A stretch of DNA of 64,000 nucleotides from Candidatus Amarobacter glycogenicus. GTDB lineage: Bacteria > Chloroflexota > Dehalococcoidia > Tepidiformales > Tepidiformaceae. Position 1 is the stretch's first letter, and each line of letters starts with the position of its first letter. Shown here piece by piece: positions 8,824 through 18,284 of the stretch. A model generated the notes under the pieces. That model saw nothing but the letters and a program-made list of their open reading frames with translations. It was not told the origin of the DNA and made no database searches. The position numbers and the translations under genes are program-made. The DNA is taken from assembly GCA_016719395.1 (NCBI GenBank), contig JADJZF010000009.1:1-64000 (forward strand), read 5' to 3'.

Positions 8824-9309
8824 ATGCCTGCCACCCGCCGAATCACCGTCGAACGCAACCGTCTCCGATTCGCTGCCGCCCACATGGCCACCTTCGGGGG
8901 CGCCTGCGAACCGCTCCACGGCCACAACTACGATGTCATCATCGAACTCGAAGGCGAGCTCACGGAGGACTCCTGGGTGTGGGATTTCGGCGCCGTGAAG
9001 CGTGCGGCGCGGGCGCTGACCGACGACCTGGACCATCACTTCCTGCTCCAGCGCAACAGCAAGCACCTGGAAATGGTGGAGTCCGCGGAGTCGTGGACCG
9101 TCTCGTACCGGGGCAAGTCCTACACGTTTCCGAAGTCCGACGTGTATCCCCTCCCGATCGAGAACACGACGAGCGAATGCATCAGCGAGTGGTTCGCCGG
9201 GAGGTTGCTGGCGGCACTGCGAGAACAGGGCGCCACGCACCTGCGGAAACTTTCGGTTGGGATCGAGGAAATGCCGGGGCAGACGGGCTGGTATACTGTC
9301 GAGATGTGA
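8824..9309 (+). CDS. queD: 6-carboxytetrahydropterin synthase family protein (QueD/PTPS)
   Basis: 161 residues. Zinc ligands are His20 (FAAAH) and His32/His34 in LHGHNY, with the catalytic Cys28 just before (ACEPLHGHNY). A second catalytic His lies in DDLDHHFLL (about 71). QueD converts dihydroneopterin triphosphate to 6-carboxytetrahydropterin on the way to queuosine; related PTPS enzymes make tetrahydrobiopterin precursors. QueF, a later enzyme of the same pathway, is also in this window (51863-52234), which favours the queuosine role. The ATG is 6 bases after a GGA-type ribosome binding site. A rho-independent terminator follows directly. Confidence 0.92.
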   Translation: MPATRRITVERNRLRFAAAHMATFGGACEPLHGHNYDVIIELEGELTEDSWVWDFGAVKRAARALTDDLDHHFLLQRNSKHLEMVESAESWTVSYRGKSYTFPKSDVYPLPIENTTSECISEWFAGRLLAALREQGATHLRKLSVGIEEMPGQTGWYTVEM

Positions 9310-9311
9310 AG

Positions 9312-9335
9312 CCGCCTCCCTTTCGAGGCGGTTTT
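9312..9335 (+). terminator. Rho-independent terminator after queD
   Basis: A 7-bp stem CCGCCTC/GAGGCGG with a 6-base loop is followed by TTTT, starting 2 bases after the queD stop. The next gene starts 20 bases later, so it may have its own promoter or depend on read-through. Confidence 0.8.
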
Positions 9336-9355
9336 GCTGGCAGTGGAGGTAGGCG

Positions 9356-9901
9356 ATGCAGCTCGACTGGGACAAAGCGATCAACGACATCCTGTCGGAG
9401 AAGATGACCTGCCAGGCGTGCGGCGCGATGGGCGAGCAGATGATCGTGGGCTACACCCGCGAAGCGGCCGCAGCCGAATTCGCCACGCGCTGCAAGGAAT
9501 GCACCGACAAGTCGGACTGTGATGCGCGCAAGCTCGTGGTGGTCTGCGAACCGTGCGCGCGCCAATATCGCGTGAACGGCGAGCTGATGGACGAAGCGGG
9601 CATGATGAGCGTCCTTATCGACGAGTGCCGGCGGAACCTGGAAGACTCGATCGACTACCTCGCCACCTACTGGAAAGAGGAGATCGAAGTCGACTTTGAC
9701 GACATGGCGAAGGGCCTGGACCAGGTCGATCCCGAGCTCTTCAAGGAGGAAGACTCCTGGCGGCTACGCCTGGAAGAGGAGTACCTCCAGCTCCACCGTT
9801 GGTTCCGCGAGAACCATGTGCCCATCCCCGACCCGGGCTGGCGCTCGACCTACACCGAAGAGGTCATCGGCCTGGGGTACACCACGCTCCTCGGCGATTG
9901 A
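9356..9901 (+). CDS. Cys-rich hypothetical protein
   Basis: 181 residues with an ATG behind a GGAGGT ribosome binding site. The N-terminal 75 residues carry CQAC (about 19-22), CKEC, a lone Cys and CEPC, spaced like a treble-clef or zinc-ribbon metal site. The C-terminal half is acidic and helical with many Trp and Tyr residues. No signal peptide or membrane segment is present. I do not recognise the family. It lies between the queD terminator and tRNA-Gly and appears to be a single-gene unit. Confidence 0.75.
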   Translation: MQLDWDKAINDILSEKMTCQACGAMGEQMIVGYTREAAAAEFATRCKECTDKSDCDARKLVVVCEPCARQYRVNGELMDEAGMMSVLIDECRRNLEDSIDYLATYWKEEIEVDFDDMAKGLDQVDPELFKEEDSWRLRLEEEYLQLHRWFRENHVPIPDPGWRSTYTEEVIGLGYTTLLGD

Positions 9902-9913
9902 GCGACACCTCGA

Positions 9914-9941
9914 TTCCCTGAAACGGGGCACCTGTTATACT
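9914..9941 (+). promoter_or_regulatory. Possible promoter of tRNA-Gly
   Basis: TATACT at 9936-9941 is a good -10 box, 10 bases before the tRNA 5' end. The matching -35 region (TTCCCT, 16-base spacer) is poor. The call rests mainly on position and the -10 box. Confidence 0.35.
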
Positions 9942-9951
9942 CAATCGGAGC

Positions 9952-10026
9952 GCGGAAGTAGCTCAGTGGCAGAGCGCCTCCTTGCCAAGGAGGAGGTCGC
10001 GAGTTCGACCCTCGTCTTCCGCTCCA
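9952..10026 (+). tRNA. tRNA-Gly (GCC)
   Basis: The complete cloverleaf can be drawn. The acceptor arms are GCGGAAG and CTTCCGC, the D arm contains GCTCAGTGGCAGAGC, the anticodon arm is CCTCC-TTGCCAA-GGAGG (anticodon GCC), and the T loop is TTCGACC. The 3' CCA is encoded. A terminator follows 10 bases later. Confidence 0.97.
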
Positions 10027-10036
10027 AGACTATCGA

Positions 10037-10061
10037 AGCCCGCCAACCCGGCGGGCTTTTT
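10037..10061 (+). terminator. Terminator after tRNA-Gly
   Basis: An 8-bp stem AGCCCGCC/GGCGGGCT with a 5-base loop is followed by TTTT. It may also act against transcripts arriving from the minus-strand oxidoreductase gene that ends at 10074. Confidence 0.85.
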
Positions 10062-10073
10062 GCTGGGCGAGTC

Positions 10074-11227
10074 TCAGAGCCAGCGCCGCAGCCAGTACTG
10101 CTTCGAAGGCGATCTTCGCCGCATGCCAGGAACGCCCAGGGCGGTGCATCGCCACCTTCGGCACGGGAGATGCGAAGAAGTCGCCTCGAGCGAGCCCCGA
10201 CTGCCTCCACCGGTCTCCAGGAAGCAGGTGCCGTGCCCGTCGAAGGCTTCTTCCCGGAGGTCCCCGCGGATGCGGCGGGCGACGTTCTCGGCGACGACTT
10301 CGGCTTCGCCGTGGGCGAACACGCCGGCCTTCGGAGGGCGAGGCCGTTTTCGAGCGGGATGACGGTGCTGTCGCCGATTGCGTAGACGTTGCTCGCCCGG
10401 GTGCGCAAGGTGGCCCGGTCGACCGGTATCCAGCCATTCGGACCAGCCAGGGAGCTCTTCGCGATAACATCCGGCGGGCGATGGGGAGGAATGACGACGG
10501 CGAGGTCGTGCGGGACCAGCTCCCCGCCGAAACGCAGTGCGGTTGGCTCGACCCCTTCGAGAGGCGTGCGCGGGTGGAAGGTGATACCCCGCGCGGCGAG
10601 CTCGGCCGCCACGCTGTACCCCGCCTGGGGCCCCGCTACCGGGAGCGGGAGCGGCTCGGGGGTGTACATGGCGATCTGCGAGACATCGCGGATGCCCCGC
10701 TGGCGCAGGTAACCATCGATGAGCATCGCCGTCTCGTATGGGGCAGCCGGGCACTTGTAGGGAAGCGACGCGATGGCGACGGTCACCCGCCCACCGGTGA
10801 AGCGGTGGAGTGCGTCGCGAAGGCGCTCCGCCGAGGGAAGGTCATAAGGATGATGCGTGTGTTCGGAGAGGCCGGGGATGCGCTCCGGATCGAGCACCGC
10901 CCCCAAAGCGACAACGAGATGGTCGTAGCCGACCACGCCGGACTCGGTCTGGACCTCGGATGCCGAGGTGTCGATACCGGTGACGGTTTCATGGACGAGT
11001 TCGACGCCGCGCCGTGAGAGCCCGGAGTAGTCCCGCGTGATCGTCTTCGGCTGGCGCTTGCCAACCATGAGCCAGAGAAGGGAGGGGGCGAAGGTGAAGG
11101 TGGTGGATCGTTCGATCAGGATCACCCGCGCCGCCGACCCAAGCTTCTGCTTGAGCCGGGTCGCGGCGACCTGGCCGCCGATGCCGCCGCCGAGCACGAC
11201 AACGCGTTGAGGACTGTTCTCGGCCAT
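10074..11227 (-). pseudogene. sqr: Sulfide:quinone oxidoreductase-like flavoprotein, three frameshifts near the C-terminus
   Basis: The start at 11227 (MAENSPQRVV) has a strong AAGGAG site. The FAD-binding Rossmann motif is VVVLGGGIGGQVA, and the conserved redox Cys is Cys159 in LPYKCPAAPYE. NVYAIGDSTVIPL binds the FAD phosphate. Near 10350 the frame breaks, but the next frame gives PKAGVFAHGEAEVVAENVA and DGHGTCFLETGGG, exactly the family C-terminus. Two more shifts restore RGDFFASPVPKVAMH and then KQYWLRRWL. The first break is explained by one missing C (CC for CCC). SQR oxidises sulfide and reduces quinone at the membrane. The neighbouring DsrE and ArsR-rhodanese genes support sulfide handling. 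Confidence 0.8.
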
Positions 11228-11237
11228 TTCAATCTCC

Positions 11238-11648
11238 TTAGAAGACGAGCACCCGCTCGCTCTCGGTAATCCACGCTGCAAGGTCTGCCATGGTGGCCAG
11301 GATCGCCTCGGGAATAACTTCGCCCTGGCCGATCCCGCAACGGTTGATGCAGGTGGTGCAGATCTTGACCCTCCCGCCTCTCGGGAGAAGCGCGCGGAGC
11401 ATGGCCTGCAGGTCGAACTCGGAGCCCTCGGGCATGGCGCCCTGGCGGACAACGTCGATGGCATCGTTCATGACAAAGATGCGAACCGGGGAGTTGCGAT
11501 CGAGGAGCGTGGACGCCAGCCGCAACGCATTCCAGGTGGTGTCACCGTCGAACGGCGCGTGGCTGAGGACTATCAGGACCGTGGGCGGAGTCCCGGCCGG
11601 GGTACGGCCCACAATCCGGCGAGGCAGATTCTTCACTGAGCTGAGCAT
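11238..11648 (-). CDS. DsrE-family protein
   Basis: 136 residues. The pattern VLIVLSHAPFDGDTTWNALRLA, then a motif with KICTTCINRCGI, matches DsrE/DsrF-like proteins; the three Cys residues (about 96-103) could carry sulfane sulfur. Family members take part in sulfur transfer or sensing, often beside sulfide:quinone oxidoreductase and rhodanese genes, as here. The ATG follows AAGGAAA. It lies 10 bases upstream of the SQR start and 12 bases after the ArsR-rhodanese stop, so the three genes form one operon. It is soluble with no signal peptide. Confidence 0.85.
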   Translation of the reverse strand: MLSSVKNLPRRIVGRTPAGTPPTVLIVLSHAPFDGDTTWNALRLASTLLDRNSPVRIFVMNDAIDVVRQGAMPEGSEFDLQAMLRALLPRGGRVKICTTCINRCGIGQGEVIPEAILATMADLAAWITESERVLVF

Positions 11649-11660
11649 TCGGTTTTCCTT

Positions 11661-12320
11661 TCAGGCGGTCTGGAGTGGGAGGCCGGCAGCCCTCCACTCG
11701 GGAACTCCATCTTCGAGCCGCACAGCCGGGATTCCGCGAGACCGCAGCACTTCTACGGCGTCCACAGAAAGCAGGCAGTACGGCCCTCGACAGTAGGCCA
11801 CCACTTGCTTTCCGGACGGGATGGTCGCCAGCCGCGCTTCGAGCTGCTCGACCGGGATCGAGAGCGAACCCGGGATGTGCGCCGCCCGGAATTCCGCTTC
11901 GGGACGGACATCGACAACGACGACTTCGCCGGTCTGCATCTTCGCCAGGAGTTCATCCCTGCTGATGGGCAGGAGCGAGTCCCGGCCAGCCACCAGCTCG
12001 ACCATGATGCGGTCGAGCTCGGAGAGTTGCTCCCGCGCGAGTTCGCGCAACGAGAACCAGAACCGGACGACCCGTTCTCCCGCGACGCGGTAGTAGACTC
12101 GGGGCGGGTCCCGCCGCACCTCTGCGAGCCGGCATTCGGCCAGGATGCGGAGTTGACGAGAGGCGTTGGAGACACTGAGACCGGCTGCCTCTGCCAGGTG
12201 CTCCACAGTCTGTTCGCCCTGGCAAAGCCGGTCCATGAGCTTCAGGCGGCTCGGCGAAGAGAGGGCGTCGGCAATCCGCGCGAACTGGTGAAAGATGGCG
12301 TCGGCCGGTTCAACTTGCAT
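11661..12320 (-). CDS. ArsR-family regulator fused to a rhodanese domain
   Basis: 219 residues from MQVEPADAIF. Residues about 1-95 are a winged helix-turn-helix (SSPSRLKLMDRL, recognition helix SVSNASRQLRILAE). Residues about 120-215 are a rhodanese domain with VVDVRPEAEFRAAHIPG and the active loop AYCRGPYC (catalytic Cys in CRGPYC). Such fusions are thought to sense reactive sulfur species through the rhodanese or ArsR Cys and control sulfide-oxidation genes. It is the first gene of the operon with DsrE and SQR, and an inverted repeat overlaps its start. Autoregulation is inferred. Confidence 0.92.
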   Translation of the reverse strand: MQVEPADAIFHQFARIADALSSPSRLKLMDRLCQGEQTVEHLAEAAGLSVSNASRQLRILAECRLAEVRRDPPRVYYRVAGERVVRFWFSLRELAREQLSELDRIMVELVAGRDSLLPISRDELLAKMQTGEVVVVDVRPEAEFRAAHIPGSLSIPVEQLEARLATIPSGKQVVAYCRGPYCLLSVDAVEVLRSRGIPAVRLEDGVPEWRAAGLPLQTA

Positions 12321-12343
12321 AGTTGTGCAACTCTGCAACAACT
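12315..12343 (-). promoter_or_regulatory. Candidate operator of the ArsR-rhodanese regulator
   Basis: Two overlapping dyads are visible. TTGCATA-GT-TGTGCAA covers 12315-12330 (6 of 7 positions paired) and spans the start codon; AGTTGT/ACAACT are separated by 11 bases at 12321-12343. The position fits an ArsR repressor blocking its own promoter. No obvious -10/-35 pair was found beside it. Confidence 0.5.
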
Positions 12344-12424
12344 AGCTTCGGGCGTCAAGAGGGGCAGAACCCAAGGACGTTATGTAGTGCGGCCCGGAAG
12401 CCCATCTGTCTGCTGCCCAGGGGG

Positions 12425-15191
12425 CTATTCGCTGGCGACCTCGAAGTCGCATCGCACCCAGCGATCGGCCGGGACCGGCTGCCAGTTCAGCATGTTGTAC
12501 TTGATATGGCCGTAACCGCCGGAGAAGCCGAGCCACTTCACCATGCCCGGTTCTATCTCGTTGGCGCCGGACCAGTTCCTGTACTGCATGGGCTCCCAGC
12601 CGTTATAGGAGACGATCTGCCCCGGCTTCACGTTCGGCGCAACCTTCACCCTGGCATGAAACTCGCTCAGGTCGTTGAAGATCCGGACGAGGTCGTCGTC
12701 CTTCACGCCTCTTGCTTCGGCGTCATCGGGGTTGACCATGACGCTCGGCGAACCCCGGTGAGTCCCGAGGACGAGCCGATTGAAATGGTTCATCGAGTGG
12801 ACGGACCAACGGTTGTGCCCAGACGACATCCCGAGCGGATAGTCACCGCCCATGGTTGGATTGGGCTTGTAGGTCGGTAGCTGCTCGTCGCCCTCGAGGA
12901 ACCACTCGTGGTCGATATAGAACTGGGCACGACGGCAGTAGGTAGGAACGGTTCGCCAAGCTCGATGTGCTGGTAAACGGCGTGATCACGTTGTCCGGCT
13001 TCAGTTCGGTGGCCTGGCCGAGCATGTGGGGCTCATCCCCCATGCTGGTGAAGCGCATGAACCCGGTCTCACGCAGCTTCGCGAGGGTGGCCCCTTCGGG
13101 AAGCGTTCCGGCGAGCGCGGAGTCCCGGATTTGTTCATCGGCAACGGTCTCTTCGTCCTTGTAGTAGCCGCCCATGGTGTACCCCGCCACGAGCCGATCG
13201 TAGCGCGTGATGGAGCCATCGGGCGCCGTGAAGGCTTCGAGTCCTCGTTCCTTCGCGCGTTCGGCGACGGCCCCCAGGATCGCAAGGAAGATGTCCCATT
13301 CGCTGCGGGCCTCGCCGGCCGGCTCAACGATCTTGTCGGCGAGGGTGAGGTTGGCGACGAATGGACCGGGAATCGAAAACGCGACTTTTTCGTAGTGCTG
13401 GGCGGCGGGCAGGAAGTAGTCGGCGTTCTGGACGGTGGCGTTGAACTTGAAGTCGATCGCGATGACGGCCCGGAGCCGTGACCAGAGGCCCGCCATCGAC
13501 TTCTTGCCACCACGAGTCCTTCGAAACGTGTTGCCGCCACACTCGATGTATACCTGTGGCTCGGCATCTTTCCGCGGGTGATCGAGGCCGTCCCACCAGC
13601 CAGCTTCGATGGCGGCATTCATGTACTCATCGAAGGTGCGGGCCATGGAGCGGTCGCTCCAGTCGGGGTTGTTCCAACGCTCGCGGAAGTCCATCTGGTT
13701 GTACCACCAGAAAACGGGAGGAGTATTCGCCTCGGCGGGCACATCGTCCCCTGTCCTCTCATCCATCATGCCGAGGAGGCCGCGGCGCCCCCTCGACCAT
13801 CTCGTACGTGGCCAACTCATCGTTGACCAGCGAGGAATCCATCTTCTTGACCATCGCGATCGCGTTGTCGCGGCCGGCGATGACCGCCTCGGAAGCTTCG
13901 GCTCCGGGGCCGCGCTTGTTCATGGCGATCTGGGCGCCGTCGTGGGCCCCGACGCCCACGTCCTCAGGCCAGTGCCTTTCTTGCCCCAGTTTCCGCTGGC
14001 GGCGAGGACCAACGACATGGTTCGCTCGATCAAGTCCCCGTGGTACATCTTGCAGGCGTTCATACCAAGGAAGATGTTGGTGCGCCTGGTGGCGATCTTG
14101 CGGGCCACCAACCGGATGACGTCGGGATGCACCCCCGTGATGCTCTGCTGCTTTTCGGGCGTGTAGTGCTCATCGAGCTTGCGGCGGAGTACAGCGCAGA
14201 CCGGTTCGACGGTGACGGTCCGGCCATCGTGGAGCCTGACATCGAACTCGCCTTCGAGGGCGACCCTGGCGCCGTCGAGCTTCAGAGTTTCGCGGTTCGC
14301 GAGGACCAGACCCTTTTCGGGATGCCAGTGATACAGCTGGTCTTCGCGGCCCAGGCCCTCGATGTCGGGCTGGCGCAGGAACTTCCTGTTGTCACGTCGG
14401 ACCAGGAGGGGCATGTCGGTCTGTTCGCGCATGAAGTCCCAGTGGGCAATGTCTTCCGCGAACATCACCTGGACCAGCGAGAGCCCGAAGGCTGCATCGC
14501 TCGCCCCTTCGAGGTTGACCTGGTAGTCGGCGTGCGTGTGGGAAGGGTTCACATCGGGCGAGACGTTGATGATTTCCGCTCCGTTGTACCGTGCCTCGCT
14601 GAAGAAGTGGTAGAAGGAATCCGGGTGTAGACAGGGTTGCTGTTCCAGATGACGAGGGCTCGGGTGGAACCAATCATCGGCAGAACCTTCGACGTGGCTC
14701 TTGCCGAACGTGGCGTAGACGCCGCTGTTGAAGTCGCCGATGACCGCGTTGGGGTCCATCGCCTGGCCGCCAATGAGCCGAAGCGGCCCGTCGGGCCGCC
14801 GACGACCGCTTCCGGGGTGCCTTCGCGGATGATCGACCGCGGGCCATGCTCTTCGATGGCATCGACCAAGATGTCGGAGATCTCCCTGAGCGCCTGGTCC
14901 CAGGGAGATGCGGTCCCACTTGCCTTCGCCGCGCTTCCGGCCCGCTTGAGGGAAATTGGGCCCGGTCCGGCCCATGGAGCGACTGGCTCCAGGACGTCCC
15001 TTGCATGCAACCCATCGGGTTGAAGTCCGGCACAGCGGGGTCGATCACCGGCAAAGTACCGGAGGGTTCCTCCTGACAATGACGCCGTCCTTCACGTAGA
15101 CGCGCATCGGGCACCCACCGGGGTAACAATCGACGCAATGCGTACCCCAGTGGACGGAGTCCCAGGTCGTGTTCTCGCGGTACTTGTTCAT
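12425..15191 (-). pseudogene. Type II DMSO-reductase-family molybdopterin oxidoreductase, catalytic subunit, many frameshifts
   Basis: The ATG at 15191 gives MNKYRENTTWDSVHWGTHCVD, with a Cys cluster (HCVDCYPGGC) for an N-terminal iron-sulfur centre. Further frames supply DFNPMGCMQG, ISDILVDAIEEHGPRSII, FNSGVYATFGKSH, LGMNACKMYHGDLIERT, ADYFLPAAQHYEKV and the C-terminal MSSGHNRWSVHSMN and VSYNGWEPMQYRNW, in the correct order over about 920 codons. This is the full length for alpha subunits such as EbdA, ClrA, SerA and DdhA. At least six shifts interrupt it. No beta (four-cluster), gamma or chaperone gene is adjacent. The substrate cannot be assigned; the neighbouring sulfur genes are the only hint. 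Confidence 0.8.
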
Positions 15192-15198
15192 CTCAGTC

Positions 15199-15262
15199 CT
15201 ACCCCAGCTGGCGAATTCCGAATCGCACCGGACCCAGCGACCGTTCGGCAGCGGTCGCCATG
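15199..15262 (-). pseudogene. 3' remnant of a second, paralogous molybdoenzyme gene
   Basis: Just upstream of the molybdoenzyme start, a minus-strand frame ending at TAG 15199-15201 reads PLPNGRWVRCDSEFASWG. The end of the intact paralogue reads PVPADRWVRCDFEVASE. Nine of eleven residues match over RWVRCD-x-E-x-AS. Upstream of about 15262 the similarity stops. This looks like the tail of a tandem copy removed by deletion. Confidence 0.6.
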
Positions 15263-15405
15263 GAAAGGGCGCAAGCGTACCGCAAGGCTACGCCCGCTGA
15301 GGATGACTGCCGTCATGTCCGCAGCTAACCGAGGAAGGCGCGACGGGAGGCAATTCCCGGCGGCGACGGGGTGTTTCCGTCGGGCCTTCCGGACGGCCCC
15401 CGCCT

Positions 15406-16287
15406 CTACGGGACCCAGCCGGGCAACTCGGATGCCTGCCGGATCCAGCTCGCCACGAGGTCCTCATCGAGCTGGTCGCCCTCGTGAATGTCGAGGTACC
15501 GCACGTCCTTGTCCTTCGACTCGCCGGGGGGCAGGGGCTGCAGCGAACTTCCGCGGAAGAACGCAACTTTGACGTACCGGGTGAAGCAATGGAAGTTGAG
15601 GAACCAGCCCTGGCCCTCGACGCCGTAGAAGGGCGAATTCCACTTCACTGCTTTGCGCACCTCCGGGACGGTGCGCACGATGAGCGCGTCAAGCCGGCTC
15701 CCGGTCTCGCGCTTCCAGCCGGGCATGGCCGCGATATAGGCCTGCACGGGAGCGTCGCCATCGGCCTTCGCGATCTGTGGGTTGCCGCCCGCGAGGAGTT
15801 TCGGTCCAGCGGTGACGGAGGTTCCATTTCTCCCAGCCGTTGGCCGCTTGCCATCGCCCGCCGCCGCCCCGGGTTTGGCAGCGCGGGAAGGTCTCGACTT
15901 GCGGGAACTGTTGAGGGCGACGGCCTTCCCAACGAGCGCCTTGAAGTCGGCTTCGTCGACTTCTTCTCCTTCGTGGATGTCGATGGCGCGGCGCACGTTG
16001 CCCTCGAGGCTCGAGTTGAACAGACCGGCCGGATCGTCCAGAGACGCTCCCCGGGCGAAAGTCAGCTTCACGACCTTCTTGTAGGTTTCACCGGTGCAGA
16101 TGATGCCGTCGTATGACCAAACCGGAGTGCCTCTCCACTTCCACTCCTCGACGACGTCCGGGGCCGCATCCTTGATGAGCCTGCGCATCCTGGCCAGGGT
16201 TTCCCCTCGCCAATCGGCGAGTTCGGCGATTCGCCTTGAGATGAGCTCCGATGCCGCCTGTCCCTGGCTCGCGTCCGATTGGTCCAT
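15406..16287 (-). CDS. Tandem DUF1801 (YdhG-like) protein
   Basis: 293 residues from MDQSDASQGQ, with an AAGGA site 8 bases upstream. The first DUF1801 domain (about residues 10-115) has EEWKWRGTPVWSYDG and VVKLTFARGASL. A Lys/Arg/Ala/Gly-rich linker follows (about 120-165). The second domain (about 175-290) has AVKWNSPFYGVEGQGWF and VKVAFFRGSSL. Single-domain DUF1801 proteins are soluble and uncharacterised, with a fold related to iron-sulfur/frataxin-like scaffolds. The double form is less common. It is transcribed divergently from the DUF1800 gene. Confidence 0.85.
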   Translation of the reverse strand: MDQSDASQGQAASELISRRIAELADWRGETLARMRRLIKDAAPDVVEEWKWRGTPVWSYDGIICTGETYKKVVKLTFARGASLDDPAGLFNSSLEGNVRRAIDIHEGEEVDEADFKALVGKAVALNSSRKSRPSRAAKPGAAAGDGKRPTAGRNGTSVTAGPKLLAGGNPQIAKADGDAPVQAYIAAMPGWKRETGSRLDALIVRTVPEVRKAVKWNSPFYGVEGQGWFLNFHCFTRYVKVAFFRGSSLQPLPPGESKDKDVRYLDIHEGDQLDEDLVASWIRQASELPGWVP

Positions 16288-16612
16288 GCTCTGAATCCTT
16301 GAGACTTGAGATGTCGTCGCGCCGCCCAGCGGCTGGTGCGTCGCATGCAAAGAGTTTACCTGAGGGACCCGGGGCCAGGTTGCCAGTTGGCAGTGCAGGG
16401 GGCGCGCACGGCTCGGGCCCGAAGCGGACCCTGGCGCAGTCGAGCCCCTTCAGCCGGCCTTGGGCACGGCAATGCCGACCTCAGCGCGTCTCTCGGCGGC
16501 CCGGGGTCGATCCGGTGTTTCCCGAGGCGATCGAGATGTAAACTCTGCTTCCGTTCGACAGGTCGAACGCCAGGCTCCGGAGAGGGGCGCATTCCGCCGC
16601 CGAGTCAACACC

Positions 16613-18170
16613 ATGAACGAGAACCCGGAGCCCTCCGTGCCCTTGCTCCAACGCGCTGCAACGCGGCGAGCCATGCTGGCCGGGACGGCAGCGGTTGCCG
16701 CAGGTGGCACGGCCGCAGCAGTGGTTGCCCTGGCCAGGAGAGGGGATGGCGGGGGCACGGGCAGGCCGGACATCTCCTCACCAACACCCGACGACGCGAA
16801 GCTTGCGGCCGAAGCACTCAAGCAGCCGATTGCAGATCCGATGGCCCGGGCAGCCCACCTCCTACGACGGGCCGGCTGGGGTGGAACACTGGGGGAGATC
16901 CAGGCGTTCGCCGAACTCTCGCGCGAGGAGGCCGCCGACGGCCTGCTCAACTTCGAGGCGTTGGACAACGCGGCACTGGGACAACCAGCGACCACTCATC
17001 ACCTTCGAAATGCAGCGCTGGTGGCTGACCCGCATGTCCTACACGGCGCGACCGCTGGAAGAGCGGATGACGTACATCTGGCACGGGTTATTGACAACGC
17101 AAGTCAGCATCCTGGAGATGATGGGCGCGAAGACCATCATCCAGCAGAACGAGCTCTTCCGGTCCCACGCGCTGGGGCGCTACGACGACCTCCTCCAGGC
17201 CGTGGCGAAGGACCCGGCCATGATGATCTACCTCAACACTGTAGACAGCACCGCCGAGCACCCGAACGAGAACTTCGCCCGCGAGCTGATGGAGCTCTTC
17301 TCCATGGGCGAAGGCAACTACACCGAAACCGACGTGCGAGAGAGCGCGCGGGCTTTCACCGGGTGGCGGCTAACACCCCTCCAACGGAGGCCGATCCCCC
17401 AGGGTCTCAGCACCCCGGAGCGGAACGAGTTCGTGAGTCAGATGTGGGCGACGTGGCAGCCCGAATGGCTCGTCGAACCGAAACTCCACGACAACGGAGT
17501 GAAGACGTTTCTCGGTCGGACCGGCGCGTTCGGGGGCGAGGACATCATCTCCATCATCATGGAGCAGCCGGCGACAGCCCGGTTTATCGTCCGCCGTCTC
17601 TTCAGCGAACTCGCCTACCGCGACCCCGACGAGGAGACGATTGGCCGGCTGGTCGACGTATGGGAAACCTCCGGCCACAGTGTCCGGGATGTCGTTCGTG
17701 CCATCCTCGTGAGCGACGAGTTCTACTCCATCCGCGCCTACAGCTCGCTCGTCCGCAGTCCAGTCGACTTCGCCGTCGGCGCCGTCCGCGCGCTGGAACT
17801 CGAGACGAACTGGCGGGGAATCGAGCGCGCCGCAGCGACCATGGACCAGACCCTCTTCGACCCGCCCAACGTCGCCGGGTGGCCGGGCGGCGAGACATGG
17901 CTGAGCTCCAGCACCTTCTTCGGCCGCCTGAACTTCCTCGACACGGTGTTCTTCCCGGCGGGCCGGGCTGCCCCCATTCCCGCCCTCCAGGGTGCTTCTT
18001 CTCCCGAGGTGCTTGTGGACGAGGCCCTGAAGCGGCTCGTGGACGACAACATCTCACCGGAATCGCGCGAGTCGCTCTACGCGCATGCGAGAACAGTGAC
18101 GAATCCGCAGGAACGCGCGGCGGCGGTTGCCTACCTGGTGCTCGCCAGCCCGGAGTACCAGCTCATCTGA
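16613..18170 (+). CDS. DUF1800 family exported protein, one frameshift
   Basis: The ATG at 16613 begins MNENPEPSVPLLQRAATRRAM; RRAMLAG followed by an Ala-rich hydrophobic stretch looks like a Tat-type signal. The body shows DUF1800 marks: AHLLRRAGWGG, YIWHGLLTTQ, NENFARELMELFSMGEGNYTE, DVRESARAFTGWR and PPNVAGWPGG. Near 16978 the frame shifts once; the second part runs to the stop at 18168-18170. DUF1800 proteins are usually paired with a DUF1501 gene; none is visible here, the next gene being on the other strand. The function is unknown; an exported redox or polysaccharide-related role has been suggested for the pair. Confidence 0.85.
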
Positions 18171-18284
18171 CGCTTGCTGGCGAAGGCGTCCACTCTCGCA
18201 GCACAGAAGCCCGCTGGCCCCTTCTTGCCCCGTTATGGCGACTCTGTGTTCGAGTTGACGCGCAAAAGGGCGCGAGGTCGAGAG

